The notes beneath the pieces are model-generated. The model was given only the letters and a program-made list of their open reading frames with translations. It was not told where the DNA came from and did no database searches. A DNA stretch of 64,000 nt from Ixodes scapularis (lineage: Eukaryota; Arthropoda; Arachnida; Ixodida; Ixodidae), in the NCBI RefSeq assembly GCF_016920785.2, contig NW_024609846.1, positions 108,490,831-108,554,830 of the forward strand. The letters are read 5' to 3'. Below, in pieces: positions 45,865 to 56,959 of the stretch. The first letter of the stretch is position 1, and each line of letters begins with the position of its first letter. The translations under genes were made by a program, and so were the position numbers.

Positions 45865-46885
45865 TGGAAGCCCGTGTATGTGGTCGATGGGAATTCTTTT
45901 CTTATCCTGGCCACCACACAGCACGGGAGCCTGACGCGGCGAAACCTGCCCAGTCGTCCCCAAATCCACCAGACGAACTGGCTGTATGCCGTGTACCTGT
46001 ACCGTCTGAGAAAGTAACAGAAAAATTGGTAAGAGTCTTAGAAAGACTTCATCTGCTACACTTTTACTGTGAACTTGGGGACCCTTTTGCCGCATCTCTA
46101 TAGGAAAAGGCTTTTCGAAACCTGGAAAGCCCATGATATCTAGACATTTCTAGAAATTTCATGCGTGAAAACCTTTGCCGCTGCTTCTGGTGTGCTTTTA
46201 TCGAGAAGAAATTCACTACTGCCTGTATGGGTGTTTCCTCGTTCTTGAGTGATTGACTGGACAGACAATTTTAAAATTCAATTAAATCTTTTAACTCGTT
46301 TATTCGCCTGTGGACTGCAAATTGCAGACTGATGATGAGAAGTCCCTCGACCTGAGGAACTCTCAGGTTGTGCGGGACCTGACCTGTAAGCCATGGTCCA
46401 AGGCAGTAATGTTTGGATGTCCCTCTCACCTCAATGTTGTTATTAGGAAGTCGCAGACAATCTCTGCTGTCACTTGACTACAGAAAGCAACCCCAGGCTA
46501 CTTACTGAACTAGTTTGTTGCAAAACGGTAATGGTGAGAGAAGTTTGTAGAATAGTTCCACAGTGTCTGTTCCAAGCTGTTTCCATGCGCTTATTGGAAA
46601 AAGCACTGGTTGTAGAGGTGATCCTTCTTTCGCTGCTTACTTGTCGGTTGTCTGACATGCGTGACAGTATTTGGACAAGTATTGGCTTCGCTATCCATTC
46701 TGGGCCACCACAGAAGCATTCACATAGTTGTATTTTGGTTCACACCATTCGTCTGAGTGAAGCAGAAGGAACCAGCAGTTTTGCGTATAGCAGTAAGCCA
46801 TATACAGAGGAAAGTTCTTTTCGTATCTTGTAGTGGGAGACAGTGCTGATTCCCATAGGTATTTGAGACCCCAACCCATGTTGAC
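45865..46885. other. 3' flank of the THAP gene
   Basis: The THAP frame continues for 50 sense codons beyond TAG (45862-45864) to TAA at 46015-46017. Beyond that I see only short frames and no element. AT-rich words around 46270-46300 could contain a transcript end but no consensus AATAAA is obvious. Confidence 0.4.
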
Positions 46886-46889
46886 ACAC

Positions 46890-49680
46890 TATCACCCGAG
46901 GTAAATCGGGGTTTTGTTCTTTCTCTTTCTGTACCTCTTCTTGGTCAATTCAGCAGAGACTGCACACAGGGCAAGTGAATTTTCTTTTTTCGACGTATGA
47001 CTTCGTGCAATCTGAGGAATTAAATGCAGGAAGACGAGAAAGCTCGACTGCCACAACATTCTCATTGCCCTTTTGGTGATCTTGAGGAGACGCATGGCCA
47101 CCCGGCAATTGTTATCGGTTGTCGACCGTTTCCCTAAATACAGAGTAGTGTAACCAGAGCCTGGTGGTCCATCCTGAGCATGAAATGGTGACCGAAGAGG
47201 AAAACATGATGCTTCTCGCAGGCCCAGAGGCACGCCTATTCCTCTAACTCTGCAGAGCGGTTGCACTGGGCGCTGGAAAGCAATCGCGATGTGAACAGGA
47301 TAGTGCGAATTCCATCTGGATGTTTTGCTGTAGCACTGTGCCTAATCCATAATTCGATGAATCTTTCTGACGATTGTAGAATTCTAACTGGAGAATTAAA
47401 AAAAAACTGACAAGTAAATTTCTCTCCAACCTGTGACGATAGCAGGCAGTGTCACGTCGAAAACTAAATGGAACAGTTTCGAATCGTGTTTTGACTGATG
47501 CAAATGCCACCTCTTGTGCTTTTTGCCATTATAAGGGGACATCTTTCCGCAGATGCACATGCAAGGGCCTCACGATGGTTGCAAAGTTAGGTATGAATTT
47601 GAAACGGTATGTAAGCAGGTCAAGCAAAGACCGGTTATGATGTCATGTCTCTTTGAGTAGAAGCTTGCATGGTGGCTTGAACATTATCATGGCATGGCTT
47701 AATTCCCTGAGGTGTCAACTTATGTCCAAGAAATTGAAGTTGCTGCACTGAAAAATGCATTTGTTTTTGTTCGGTTTCCAACCTGCGTCCTGTAGGCGGG
47801 GTAAGCCTTGTCTTAGGCGGGCATCATGCTCTTCAGTTGTGCAACTGAAGTTGAGCACATCATCCTGGATAGATTGACAATGGTGCCTGTTGTGTCCCAA
47901 AGAATACAGTTCTTTATATTTTGAAAAGCCGGAGCAGTGGAAGCCAGCCCAAAACATACTGTGAACAGGAAGAGACTTTCATGAGTCACGAACGCAATGA
48001 GGTCCCCGCTCTCCTCTATCAGGTTCAGCTAGTGGTACGCTGACGAGAGGTCCCACTGGTTGAAGATGTGGGTGCCAGAAAGCTGGTGAAGGAGCTCGTT
48101 TGGACACAGAAGAGGACGTGAATTGAGAACAACAGAGGTGTTTGATTTGCGGAAGTGGTCTGTGATGCATTATTGCGCTCGATCACCCAGGAGTGCTCCA
48201 ACTTTGCCGGCTCTACAGGAACTTTGTCATGCACTGCAAAAGTTATCCTTCATAGATTCTGTTGCACCAGACTGATGGACATTTCGTCTTCACCTTGTGA
48301 ACATACCCAATGGCGTGGCCCATACCTGAGAACAGCTGGAGGAAACCTTTGACGGCCTCTGGAAGGTCGTTTGCCGAAATGATAGTCACCTGTCATCCGC
48401 AGGAGATGAAAAGTCCAGTTGAATTTCCAACCCTTGTAAAGCATTTATAGTCCCATTACGGCTGTCTTGTTCGGACGACGTGGAATGTGCAATCGCCATT
48501 ACTTTGTGCCAACTGTACTGGTGAGCTGGCTTTTTCCAAAATGTTTGGAATAGCAATGTTTTCTTACGGAGTAGCCAATGAATGCAGTACTTGTAGGTTG
48601 CAACTTACAAGAATGGAAGCATCTTCTGTAGACGCTTTCCAGAAGGATTGAAACCGAGGGTCTTGTGTCTACTAGGAGTTTGATAAAAAGGAACGCAAGT
48701 ATCCTGCATGTGGTACAGTTTGCTAATATCCGAGTTGCTATATTTCAGTTTGTTCTATGCTTGGTACTTGTGATCCTGTCAAAACTGTTTGCTTGCAAAC
48801 AAAGGCAAAATGTCCAATCTTTCATTTTCTGCATGCTTGATTCCTTGCAGGACGTTTAGGGTAGTCTGCCATGTGGCACATTGAACCAGATCTGCAGTAA
48901 ATGCTGGACGACCTTTGATTGGGTGTTTTGCCCCTAACTATTGGTTTCTTTTGGGCTTGAATCTTTGCCACTTGAAAACTGAGTCCCGCATCTTTGGTAA
49001 AAACTTTGGCCTCCTTCATCGCCCGCTGAACTTTTTAGGTGATGGCAAGAGCTGATTCGAGTGGTAGCTCAAGCTCTAGTAGTGGGCGGTTTCATACTTC
49101 GGCATGAATTGTCTTATTGACAAGTTGATTGCAGATTATTTCATCTGTTATTGTCCCAAACCAGCAGTTTGTCGCAAGGCCCCGGAGAACGTGACACACT
49201 CTTGTACTGTTTTGGCCGGTCATCCACGTGTGCAACGAAAAATAAATCTTTCCAATGTTTTACTGTCAAGAATTTTTGTAACTCTCTTGCCACTGCATCA
49301 TAGGCTCTGGAAATGGGCGATGCAGGTCTGCGCGATTCGGAGGTAGCTCCTGCAGTACTTGCACTTAGATGAGTGGTAGCAGTGGACAAGGCAGAATCTT
49401 CCGGCAGTTTGCAGTAGGTCCGCTGACTCTCAGCTTCAAGTGAGCTAAATAGAATGGCAGTTCTGCCATTATCTATTGTCGACCCATTGGAAGGGATCGT
49501 GTACTGGCGTACCATTCCTCCATGAAATCGCAGGCTCGCCTGGGTATGGTAGGAAAGACGGGTGAATCAACCTTTATAATCGAGTTGAAGCTGTCGATTG
49601 TGACAATTGTTATGTATAGGGACTGTCTATGCAAGTTTAACAGAAGGCAAGCTGTTCCCATTCAGAGCTCAGTTCGTTCA
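46890..49680 (-). mobile_element. Third Ty3/Gypsy remnant (gag-RT-RNase H)
   Basis: Minus-strand pieces in order: gag near 49650-49140 (AILFSSLEAESQRTYCKLPE, then TVKHWKDLFFVAHVD). A zinc-knuckle-like CYRCGS..H segment lies near 48890. RT is near 48100-47960 (IFNQWDL, LIEESGDLIAFVTHESL) and continues at 47890-47715 (QDDV, TEEHDARLRQ, NKNKCIFQ). RNase H is near 47400-47280 (NYGLGTVLQQN). Frames shift often and integrase is missing. The lineage looks distinct from the 11.9-16.2 kb element. It sits between the THAP and P2X7-like genes. Confidence 0.75.
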
Positions 49681-49699
49681 TTCTTATTCATTGTCTTCT

Positions 49700-50130
49700 T
49701 CGGCTCAACCTACACGTAGACACAACAATTTAGGTAATTCAATATTCCCCCCTCCCCCAAAACAAACACCTGGCTATGTGCCTTCTTCGATCCAAGGTAC
49801 CATGAGCACAACTAACGTTTGCAATATTCGCGACTCCAGCTTAGTCTAGGGGGTGTGCTGGTCAGGCAAAATGGCGGACAAAAGGACGTCGTTTTCATCG
49901 TTCAGCACGCGGACCACCATAAATATCTTGCATTGCAGCATAACATATGTGTTACATAAGAAAGCAAAACGATTTTTCGACAGTAGAAACCTTCTAATCA
50001 ATGCATGGGAATGACATGGCAGAAGCATAAAAATAATCACTGGAAACAGTGTTTGTTTCTATGCTGCCTACAAGAACCAAGCTGTGATAGCAGAAGACAG
50101 AATCAAAATGACCTCCTCTCTGGAGCTTCT
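49700..50130. other. Spacer, no recognised feature
   Basis: Short frames only. It may contain further decayed sequence of the P2X7-like gene, whose minus-strand coding sequence fades near 50130-50250. Confidence 0.35.
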
Positions 50131-50251
50131 CGGCGGTGCCGCTACGCAGCGTCGATAGATTTTGTTGGAGTCGCCAATACACTAAGCGGGATTTACAGAC
50201 TGTCTTACAGTGTAGTGCATTTATATTTGATATGCTATAAAAGTTCTGGTC

Positions 50252-50933
50252 TTACTTGTTCCGATCCCGAGCTGCTGGCTCCAAATATGTTGGGCGAAAA
50301 AATTTCAGCTGGTCGTACGCTATGTTCAGCAGTCGCACATCCAGACATACGAGCAGAAAAAGTTCATTTTCTGTGACACACCTTCCCAAGTTTTTTTGTG
50401 TGATTTTGGCATGTCCCTGCAGCATTGCCCGACCTCCTGGGGGCAATTTCCACATGTGCATCTGAAAGAGGATACATTTCAGTTGAAAAATTATCTTCTA
50501 TGCTTATGTGAAAAGGGAGCTTGAGGCAGATGTGAGAGTGGCGTGCCAACGTTTCACTAGGAGACCTGCCTTGTTCAGGAGACCTAACCCTGAAGAAGGT
50601 AGGTTTCCTAATGAAGTATCAGCACGCCGTTCTGAGGTCCACCTGAGAGGTTAGGTCTTCACATTCTTCCTGCCAGCCTGGACTCCCTTGGTGCTATGTT
50701 TGTACTTTCTATAGTTCTGGTCACCCCAGAAAATGCAAGTTGCACAAATAGTTCTTATCTGCATAATGTAGTTCGTACTGGACTTGGGACTCCTGGCTTT
50801 CCTGTTGCTGGCTATCACGTCGTTCCCTTGCTGGCAATGGGGGATCAAAGTTGTACGGATCAGGTACATATATAGCTCCTTGCTGCAGGCCTCCCAAGTC
50901 TGCTCCAAGCGGCAGGCTGTCGTCGTCGGACAT
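50252..50933 (-). pseudogene. P2X7-type cysteine-rich (ballast) domain gene, two exons, frameshifted
   Basis: Exon 1 is 50933-50779: ATG, an acidic start (MSDDDSLPLG), then YVPDPYNFDPPLPARE. Its donor is GTACGA. Exon 2 starts at 50461 after TTTCAG, and the join completes a Gln codon to give QCTCGNCPQEVGQCCRDMPK. This is the C-x-C-x2-C..CC signature of the P2X7 C-terminal ballast domain, which many invertebrates have as free-standing proteins. A run of seven T (50391-50397) then breaks the frame; the next frame reads CVTENELFLLVCLDVRLLN, the following conserved block, and runs to 50252. The break may be real decay or a homopolymer sequencing error. Later blocks toward 50130 are not clear. In vertebrate P2X7 this domain binds zinc and GDP; the function here is unknown. 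Confidence 0.7.
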
Positions 50934-50939
50934 AGATAC

Positions 50940-52470
50940 TGAAAATAAAGCATTTGGATCAATGAAACATTTGATTATGTATGATCAGTTACATTTATTT
51001 TTCTCTGACGGTTGCATTAGCTCTGGCAAAGTGTTGTAAACAAGAATGTTTAGTAGGAGTTATTTTAATTGAGTTGTGTAAATTACACATGTGTATTACT
51101 TTGTTGTGCTGGTTTTGTGGGAATTGTGTGTATGTGATTGTTCTTACCAAGCTACGGTATCAATAAAAAATGAAACAATAATTGCACCCTCTTTTTTGGT
51201 CCTTGACATTTGCATAGGTGGCTACATGTGATCACTTATGCTCATGCCACTAATTTGCTGTTACCCTCTAACAAAGAACAAAACAAAACAAAACAAAAAC
51301 GTGCGTGCAAATATTAGCTACACTCTGAAAACAAACAAATGTGCACTGAAGCGTAATTATCGCAGCATTGATCATTTTCGCGGACACTTTTGCTATTGAC
51401 AACAAACGTGTAGTCTGTCGTACAGCTCTATAAAGGTGCACAATTGGGCTACTAAATTTGGAAATATGTGCGGTCAAACCAGTCAAACGCACACCGCCTT
51501 GGCCGCACTACGCGCCGGGCGTTTCCGTGTGTACGAGTAAATGTCTAGCGCCTGTAGAAACAAGCGGCGAGAAAACTTCGCCATTTTCGGGAAAAGATGC
51601 GCAAATTTGGGGGTTTACGTGCCAACCCAACGAGGGGTACCTAGCACGTCCCAACGGAGGTCTGATTATTAATTTGGACCACTTCGCAATCTTTTGACGG
51701 GCAACCGATATCTCGGTTACACGGCGCCTTCTCGGTAATAAGCAAGCGTAAAATTACGAGCATCTCGGTCGGGATTCTAACCCGCCAACTGGGGATATGC
51801 AAGCTGACCTATGTTCCGGGACAACATTTTGTGGCATATCGGAAAAATTAGAGCGCGAGTACACAGCTTTCGCCAGCGCTGAAAACCCTTCCTGACGAAA
51901 TGTCTGGTGATGCCAAACCTTCGACGGCACATAAACGATAACTGAAAGAAGAGTTAGGGCACGGGCGAGCTGGTGACCGAAGACACGGAAAGACGATTAT
52001 GTGGCACGTCACCTCGCACAGCAAAGCTTCGTGGGATGTGTGACGGTTGTAACTAAGCTCTAATGTATCAACTTCGTGAGGACAAACGAATGCACCACAC
52101 TGTTGATTTTACTACAGTTCTTTTGTTCCAGCGGGCATTGGCCGTGGCACGCTCGTACGTAGTACATATACATGTATTGTTTACTCTATTTCAGCTTCTG
52201 AAATGCCTACGAAACATACGCTTGAGAAAACTTGCCTTTTCTGTAAAGAAGCGCTAGCTTCGTCCCCGGTGGTGAAGACGTCGTTGGATGCTGTAGAGAG
52301 CTAGGTTGGCGAAAAGTGCGGAGCAGACGACACTGGCGCTTGCTCCCCGCTCGCCCGCCCGTCCGCGATCGTGGAGAGATTCACGTGACGGCTCGAACCA
52401 CGTGGTTCGTCATAACGTGCACATGCCTCTGACGACACGAGACCAATGTTGCCTGTCTCATTCAAAGTTT
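50940..52470. other. Upstream of the P2X7-like gene; no recognised feature
   Basis: A short AACAAAACA repeat lies near 51275-51300. I searched for a right-hand transposon end complementary to AGGGCAACTCC and saw none. Frames are short. Confidence 0.4.
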
Positions 52471-52476
52471 CGGTTT

Positions 52477-52576
52477 NNNNNNNNNNNNNNNNNNNNNNNN
52501 NNNNNNNNNNNNNNNNNNNNNNNNNNNNNNNNNNNNNNNNNNNNNNNNNNNNNNNNNNNNNNNNNNNNNNNNNNNN
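52477..52576. other. Assembly gap (100 N)
   Basis: Exactly 100 undetermined bases, the usual placeholder for a gap of unknown size. Features or repeat ends may be missing here. Confidence 0.99.
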
Positions 52577-52579
52577 TGT

Positions 52580-53600
52580 AGAGCAAGGACGGTTTTCGAT
52601 GGCAAAAGTACAAGACGGCGAGAATAAAGATCTTTGAAGCGCGGTCCATATGGTCGTGTGCAGTCTGTTGACCAATCACAATTAGGCGAGCCGTGCTCAA
52701 ACGTCAAGTGAAATTAAGTAGGTTGATAATGAGACACCGCTGATCACTCATGAGGAGCTGTTGTGCGCGGTATTCTCTGAACCGTATAACAAAAAAAAAC
52801 AAAAAAAAGAAGTACTTTCCCCCCCTCTTCCCTCGCCACTTAGTTACAAACACAGTCGTCAGAGGAAAGTAAACCGCTGCTCCAGAAGCACATACGGCTA
52901 CAGGCACATTGCACTCGCAAAACACATTTACACGGTGTCGATTCTTGACCGGCATCCAAGCGTGCGAAGGCATAGAGACGCAGCGCTTCGGGGTGCCAAG
53001 GAAGCTTTGAACATGCCGCGAGACCGGCGAAACTTGCTTTCGACGAGTTGTGCCTTTTTTCTGCTGCATTGCGCTTCCGTAAAAATTGTCACGTGTTTTC
53101 ATCGGCAAGTCTCACGTCGAGTTTTAAAGAACTTCTTCGGTGAATGATGACGAACGAGTAAAACCGTGTCTTCAGCACGCTGCCGCCAGCCTCCGCAACG
53201 CTCCAAAAGCGCTTTCTCAACATGCAAGATTGCCGTCCGGTGGCCGCACTCGGGCTGCAGCGATCAAGGGGGCGTACGCGATCCAGCAATTGTCCTAAAC
53301 ATCAGTGTATAAACTAGAGAAAACACGACATGCTCTTAAATTCAGTACGCGACAGCGCTCATTATGATTATTCACCGAGCGCGCTTCAGTCTTTCACGTT
53401 AAAATCTGATTTCTCCGGTTCTTACCGCGCCCGAAAGCGAAAGGGTGACGGCGCCCGAAAGCAAAAAAGGTACGAACAGAAGGAGTTCGTTAGAGCCCAC
53501 TCAGCCCAGAGCAAACCAAACACTCATGGCGATGAGCACTGCGTCTGCACACGTCCATCGAGTCGAGTCTGATGCGTGGATAGGTTTCCCTCGCGCAACT
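52580..53600. other. No recognised feature
   Basis: Short frames on both strands, none with a recognisable domain. The poly-A-like run near 52793-52810 may be the tail of an unrecognised retroelement. Confidence 0.4.
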
Positions 53601-53602
53601 GA

Positions 53603-55408
53603 GTCGGGAAGCTAAAGCAAAAAATATGGCGAGCACTGGCAGCTAAAATTCGCACAAGTAAGCAGTTCTATCATTCGAATACACTCACACAATTCCTTAA
53701 GACAGATCCAGCGAAGTTTTGGCGACACCTCAGCTCAAATCAACAAAAAACTGTCGATTATGTCAAAATTGGGGAAATGTTGGTTCACGACAAACAACAA
53801 ATAGCTACGGAGTTTAATCTTTTCTTTCAGTCAGTGTTCTCGAAGTCTTACACTAGACATTCCTCCTTTAACGAAGAAGCTGAGAAAAGCTCAGAGTTCA
53901 TCACGTTTGAAGGTATCTTTTCTATGCTACTTAACCTCAAACCTAAATCGTCAAATGGTCCTGATGATATACCAAATGCATTTCTTCGTCGTTACGCTGA
54001 GTGGATTTCTAGATTCCTTGTTGTTATCTTCCAGATGTCATTTTCATGCGGCGTTGTTCCCTCAGATTGGCGAATTGCTCGGGTTGTACCCGTTTTTAAA
54101 AAAGGAGACCGTACGATATTAACGAATTATCGCCCAATTTCACTTACCAGCTCTTCATGCAAACTACTGGAACATATAATTTCTAATTACATCAATGATT
54201 TCCTCGATAAACATGAAATAATCTCGCCTTTTCAGCATGGGTTCCGAAAGGGACTTTCTACTACTACTCAGCTCATTTCAACTATTCATTCTTTTGCTTC
54301 TATAGTAGATAGGCCTGGTCAAGTCGACGTCATCTTCCTTGATTTTAGCAAAGCCTTCGACAGAGTTCCTCATTCCGGTCTTATATACAAACTAAATGAG
54401 TTTGGCCTTCCCAGCACAGTTGTTCAGTGGATTTCAGCTTATCTTCAAATGCGAAAACAATTCGTCGATGTAGTCGGTCACCATTCTGATCCTCTTCCTG
54501 TAATTTCGGGTGTTCCGCAAGGGAGTGTTCTTGGCCCTCTTCTTTTTTCAATTTTTATTAATGACCTCACTTTTTGTATAGATAAAAGCGTGAGTATTCG
54601 TTTATTTGCGGACGACTGTCTATTGTTCAAGGATATTAACTCTACTAGGGACCAAGTTGTTCTGAACGAAAGTCTTAATGCAGTTTCTAGCTGGGGCGAT
54701 CGTTGGGAGATGAAGCTTAACCAAGAAAAGTCCTTGTACATGCGCATCACTAACAAAAAGTCCTCTCATCAGTATGAATACTTTATTGGTGATAACTACA
54801 TCTCTCGGACGATGAGCTTTAAATATCTTGGTATTACAATTTCTAGCAACTTATCTTGGTCCTCACACATTGAACACGTTTGTGCAGCTGCCCGTCGAAA
54901 ACTAGGTATGATAAGGCACAAGCTCAAGCACGTGCCTTCTCATGTGAAACTTTTAGCCTATAACACATTGATAAGAACGAGGTTAGAATACGCCTGTACA
55001 GTCTGGGATCCATTCAGAAAAAAAGATATCAAGATACTGGAAGATGTTCAAAAGCAAGCAGCTCGTTTTATATTTAATCGCTACCACCCGCATGACTCAC
55101 CTGCTGCCTTAATTCAAAGTAACAACATCATCTCTCTTGAATCACGAAGGAAGCTAGCTAGACTAAAATTTCTTTATCAACTCTGGTTTAAAAAACTCCG
55201 GCTTGAATCGTCGTCCTTTCTTCACTCATCCTCGACTAGGCACACAAGGCATGACCATCCGCATAAAATAACTCCAGTATTCGCTCGAACAAATGCATTT
55301 AAATACTCCTTCTTTCCCAGAACCATAACAGAATGGAACAACCTACCTCATCACATATTTATATCTGACAATGTTTTGGAGTCGATTGAGCGTTTGTTTG
55401 ATGTGTAA
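53603..55408 (+). CDS. Non-LTR retrotransposon reverse transcriptase (CR1/Jockey type), 5' truncated, frame intact
   Basis: An open frame runs from 53603 through the first ATG at 53777 to TAA at 55408 (543 residues from the ATG). Upstream of the ATG it still reads like pol (FLKTDPAKFWRHLSS), so the ATG is internal and the true protein began further 5'. RT motifs counted from 53777: NYRPISLTSSSCKLLEHI (117-134), QHGFRKG (153-159), FLDFSKAFDRVPH (187-199, Asp 189), GVPQGSVLGP (245-254) and FADD (277-280). It then runs through thumb-like sequence (ARRKLGMIRHKLKHVP) to the C-terminus. The APE endonuclease is absent. No stop or frameshift was seen, so insertion is probably recent. It can copy RNA into DNA only if RT is intact; endonuclease-dependent insertion would need help in trans. 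Confidence 0.9.
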   Translation, partial: VGKLKQKIWRALAAKIRTSKQFYHSNTLTQFLKTDPAKFWRHLSSNQQKTVDYVKIGEMLVHDKQQIATEFNLFFQSVFSKSYTRHSSFNEEAEKSSEFITFEGIFSMLLNLKPKSSNGPDDIPNAFLRRYAEWISRFLVVIFQMSFSCGVVPSDWRIARVVPVFKKGDRTILTNYRPISLTSSSCKLLEHIISNYINDFLDKHEIISPFQHGFRKGLSTTTQLISTIHSFASIVDRPGQVDVIFLDFSKAFDRVPHSGLIYKLNEFGLPSTVVQWISAYLQMRKQFVDVVGHHSDPLPVISGVPQGSVLGPLLFSIFINDLTFCIDKSVSIRLFADDCLLFKDINSTRDQVVLNESLNAVSSWGDRWEMKLNQEKSLYMRITNKKSSHQYEYFIGDNYISRTMSFKYLGITISSNLSWSSHIEHVCAAARRKLGMIRHKLKHVPSHVKLLAYNTLIRTRLEYACTVWDPFRKKDIKILEDVQKQAARFIFNRYHPHDSPAALIQSNNIISLESRRKLARLKFLYQLWFKKLRLESSSFLHSSSTRHTRHDHPHKITPVFARTNAFKYSFFPRTITEWNNLPHHIFISDNVLESIERLFDV

Positions 55409-55660
55409 CTTTTTGCATTGTGTTTTATTTTCCTGTTCCCCAATACCGCCACTCCTCCCAACTTTGTTGTGAGCTACTACATGTGCTTTATTACAATTTT
55501 TGCATACTTTTCCCCTGTTCCCCTCTCCCATTTTACGGATTACCTGGTGTTGCGTTTTTTCTTTTTTTTACTTGACTTTTGTAACCCCCAATCCTGCTTG
55601 GGCCGCAATTGGCCTGCAGTATTCCTAAATAAATAAATAAAATAAATAAATAAATAAATA
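53603..55660 (+). mobile_element. Young 5'-truncated LINE copy with TAAA-repeat tail
   Basis: The pol frame is followed by a 220-bp 3' untranslated region and a terminal (TAAA)n run at about 55628-55660. Short tandem 3' tails are usual in CR1/L2 and I clades. A 5' end inside pol is the usual result of incomplete reverse transcription. No target duplication was identified. Confidence 0.8.
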
Positions 55661-55771
55661 AAATGGCGCGTTTTCTGACTCAGCCCTCGCTATTGCGTTA
55701 GGTTACGCGTTTTTGATTCCTTCTGCACTTCGGTTATCTCGCAAGGCGCATGCGAAAATGAGTGAACTTAC

Positions 55772-55887
55772 CTTCTTAGTCCGGTTGAATGGTGAAAGAT
55801 GATCGCGGCGACGACGAAGAGTGCTGCCGCCGTCCCCGCCCGTGGTGGTTCACGCGCGAGCGAGCGTACGGACCGGGAAGTAAACAT
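55772..55887 (-). CDS. Candidate first coding exon with membrane segment
   Basis: On the minus strand an ATG at 55887 opens 38 codons plus two bases to AAGAAG followed by GTAAGT. The peptide has a basic start (MFTSRSVRSLAREPPRAG) then a hydrophobic run (TAAALFVVAAIIF), like a signal anchor. The surrounding 200 bp is GC- and CpG-rich. I do not recognise the protein. The plus strand also has a frame ending at a GTAAGT near 56001, so strand is uncertain. Confidence 0.25.
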
Positions 55888-56235
55888 CACGTGATGGACG
55901 GCGCTCCTCGCTCGGTTGTCGTCGTCCGCGAGCTGAGCGTGCCGGCCTTTGGAGTGGTCTCCCTCCGCCGTTCGAAAGAGATTTTAGCATTGGCACGAAT
56001 GGTAAGTAACATGAGACATCTGCCAACAAGAAAACTATCTCTAGAGCAAACGCGGCGTGTGTTATGTGATTTTACTTGAAAGAAAAGGGAACACAGACCT
56101 GAACTAAGAAATATGTGAAGCCGTACATTTACGGACTCGTGCCGTCATGTCGCCTCTACGGCGTTTTGTCCGTGCGCTCCTCTCACGGCGCTTTCCAGTT
56201 TTGAAAAAGGCTGTTAACTTACGGTTTTTTTTACA

Positions 56236-56598
56236 GTGTACCTTCAACTTTTTTTTACCTATAGTACACGGTTTCCTAAGCAGCATGAAATTTGAAACAG
56301 TAGCCTAACTCAGTGCCTTGTTGTGCCGATCAATGTTGCTTCAGAAACATATTGGAAACAGTTCACTACACATCGTTGCGATTTTCACGTCTGTACTACA
56401 CTGATACTACGTTGCTTAAGCAACATGTGGCGCGCTGCAGTTGCGCAACATTTAAATTATGCCACCTAGCAAACGTTGTGCCTTCAACTTTTTTTTACCT
56501 TGAGCACACGGTTTCCTAGGCAGCATGGAATTCGAAACAGTAGCCTAACGCTGTGCCTTTGTCGTGCCAATCACTGTTGCGTGAGAAACATAATGGGG
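56236..56598. repeat. 125-bp direct duplication
   Basis: 56236-56360 (GTGTACCTTCAACTTTTTTT, CACGGTTTCCTAAGCAGCAT) recurs at 56475-56598 with about 85-90% identity. The 115-bp space between contains GTTGCTTAAGCAACAT and similar words. After the second copy, AACAT words repeat (56620-56670). Confidence 0.8.
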
Positions 56599-56689
56599 AC
56601 TGTTGCGCAAAATCGCCCAGCACTCCCACAACATTCGGAACATTCTCGCAACATATCTACAACATATCAATGATACTTGGGAACCTTGT

Positions 56690-56880
56690 CGACCCGTTTG
56701 GATCAAACGTGATTATGGGATACGGGTAGCCGTTTGAAACAGTACCCGCTTGAAATGGTACCCATTTGAAACAGGTGCCCGTTTGATACAGGTGCCCGTT
56801 TGATACAGGTGCCCGTGCGACCTTGCACATGGCCACACGTTTGAACGTGCCATTCGAATCGGGAAATTATGCGCTAGCCC
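56690..56880. repeat. 17-bp degenerate array (CCCGTTTGATACAGGTG)
   Basis: About eight units of 16-17 bp, two of them identical (CCCGTTTGATACAGGTG), flank into diverged forms on both sides. Related CCCGTTTG words recur at 58395-58690. Confidence 0.8.
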
Positions 56881-56959
56881 TAAACGGGGATCGTCGGGTA
56901 GGTTGGTTATCTTAAACTTATTTAAGACGTTCCGAAATTCATAAACCTATTTATACCAT

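Noticed and set aside
46474..46833. 119-codon plus-strand frame after the THAP gene
   Set aside because: No domain, no splice-site support and no continuity with the THAP reading frame.
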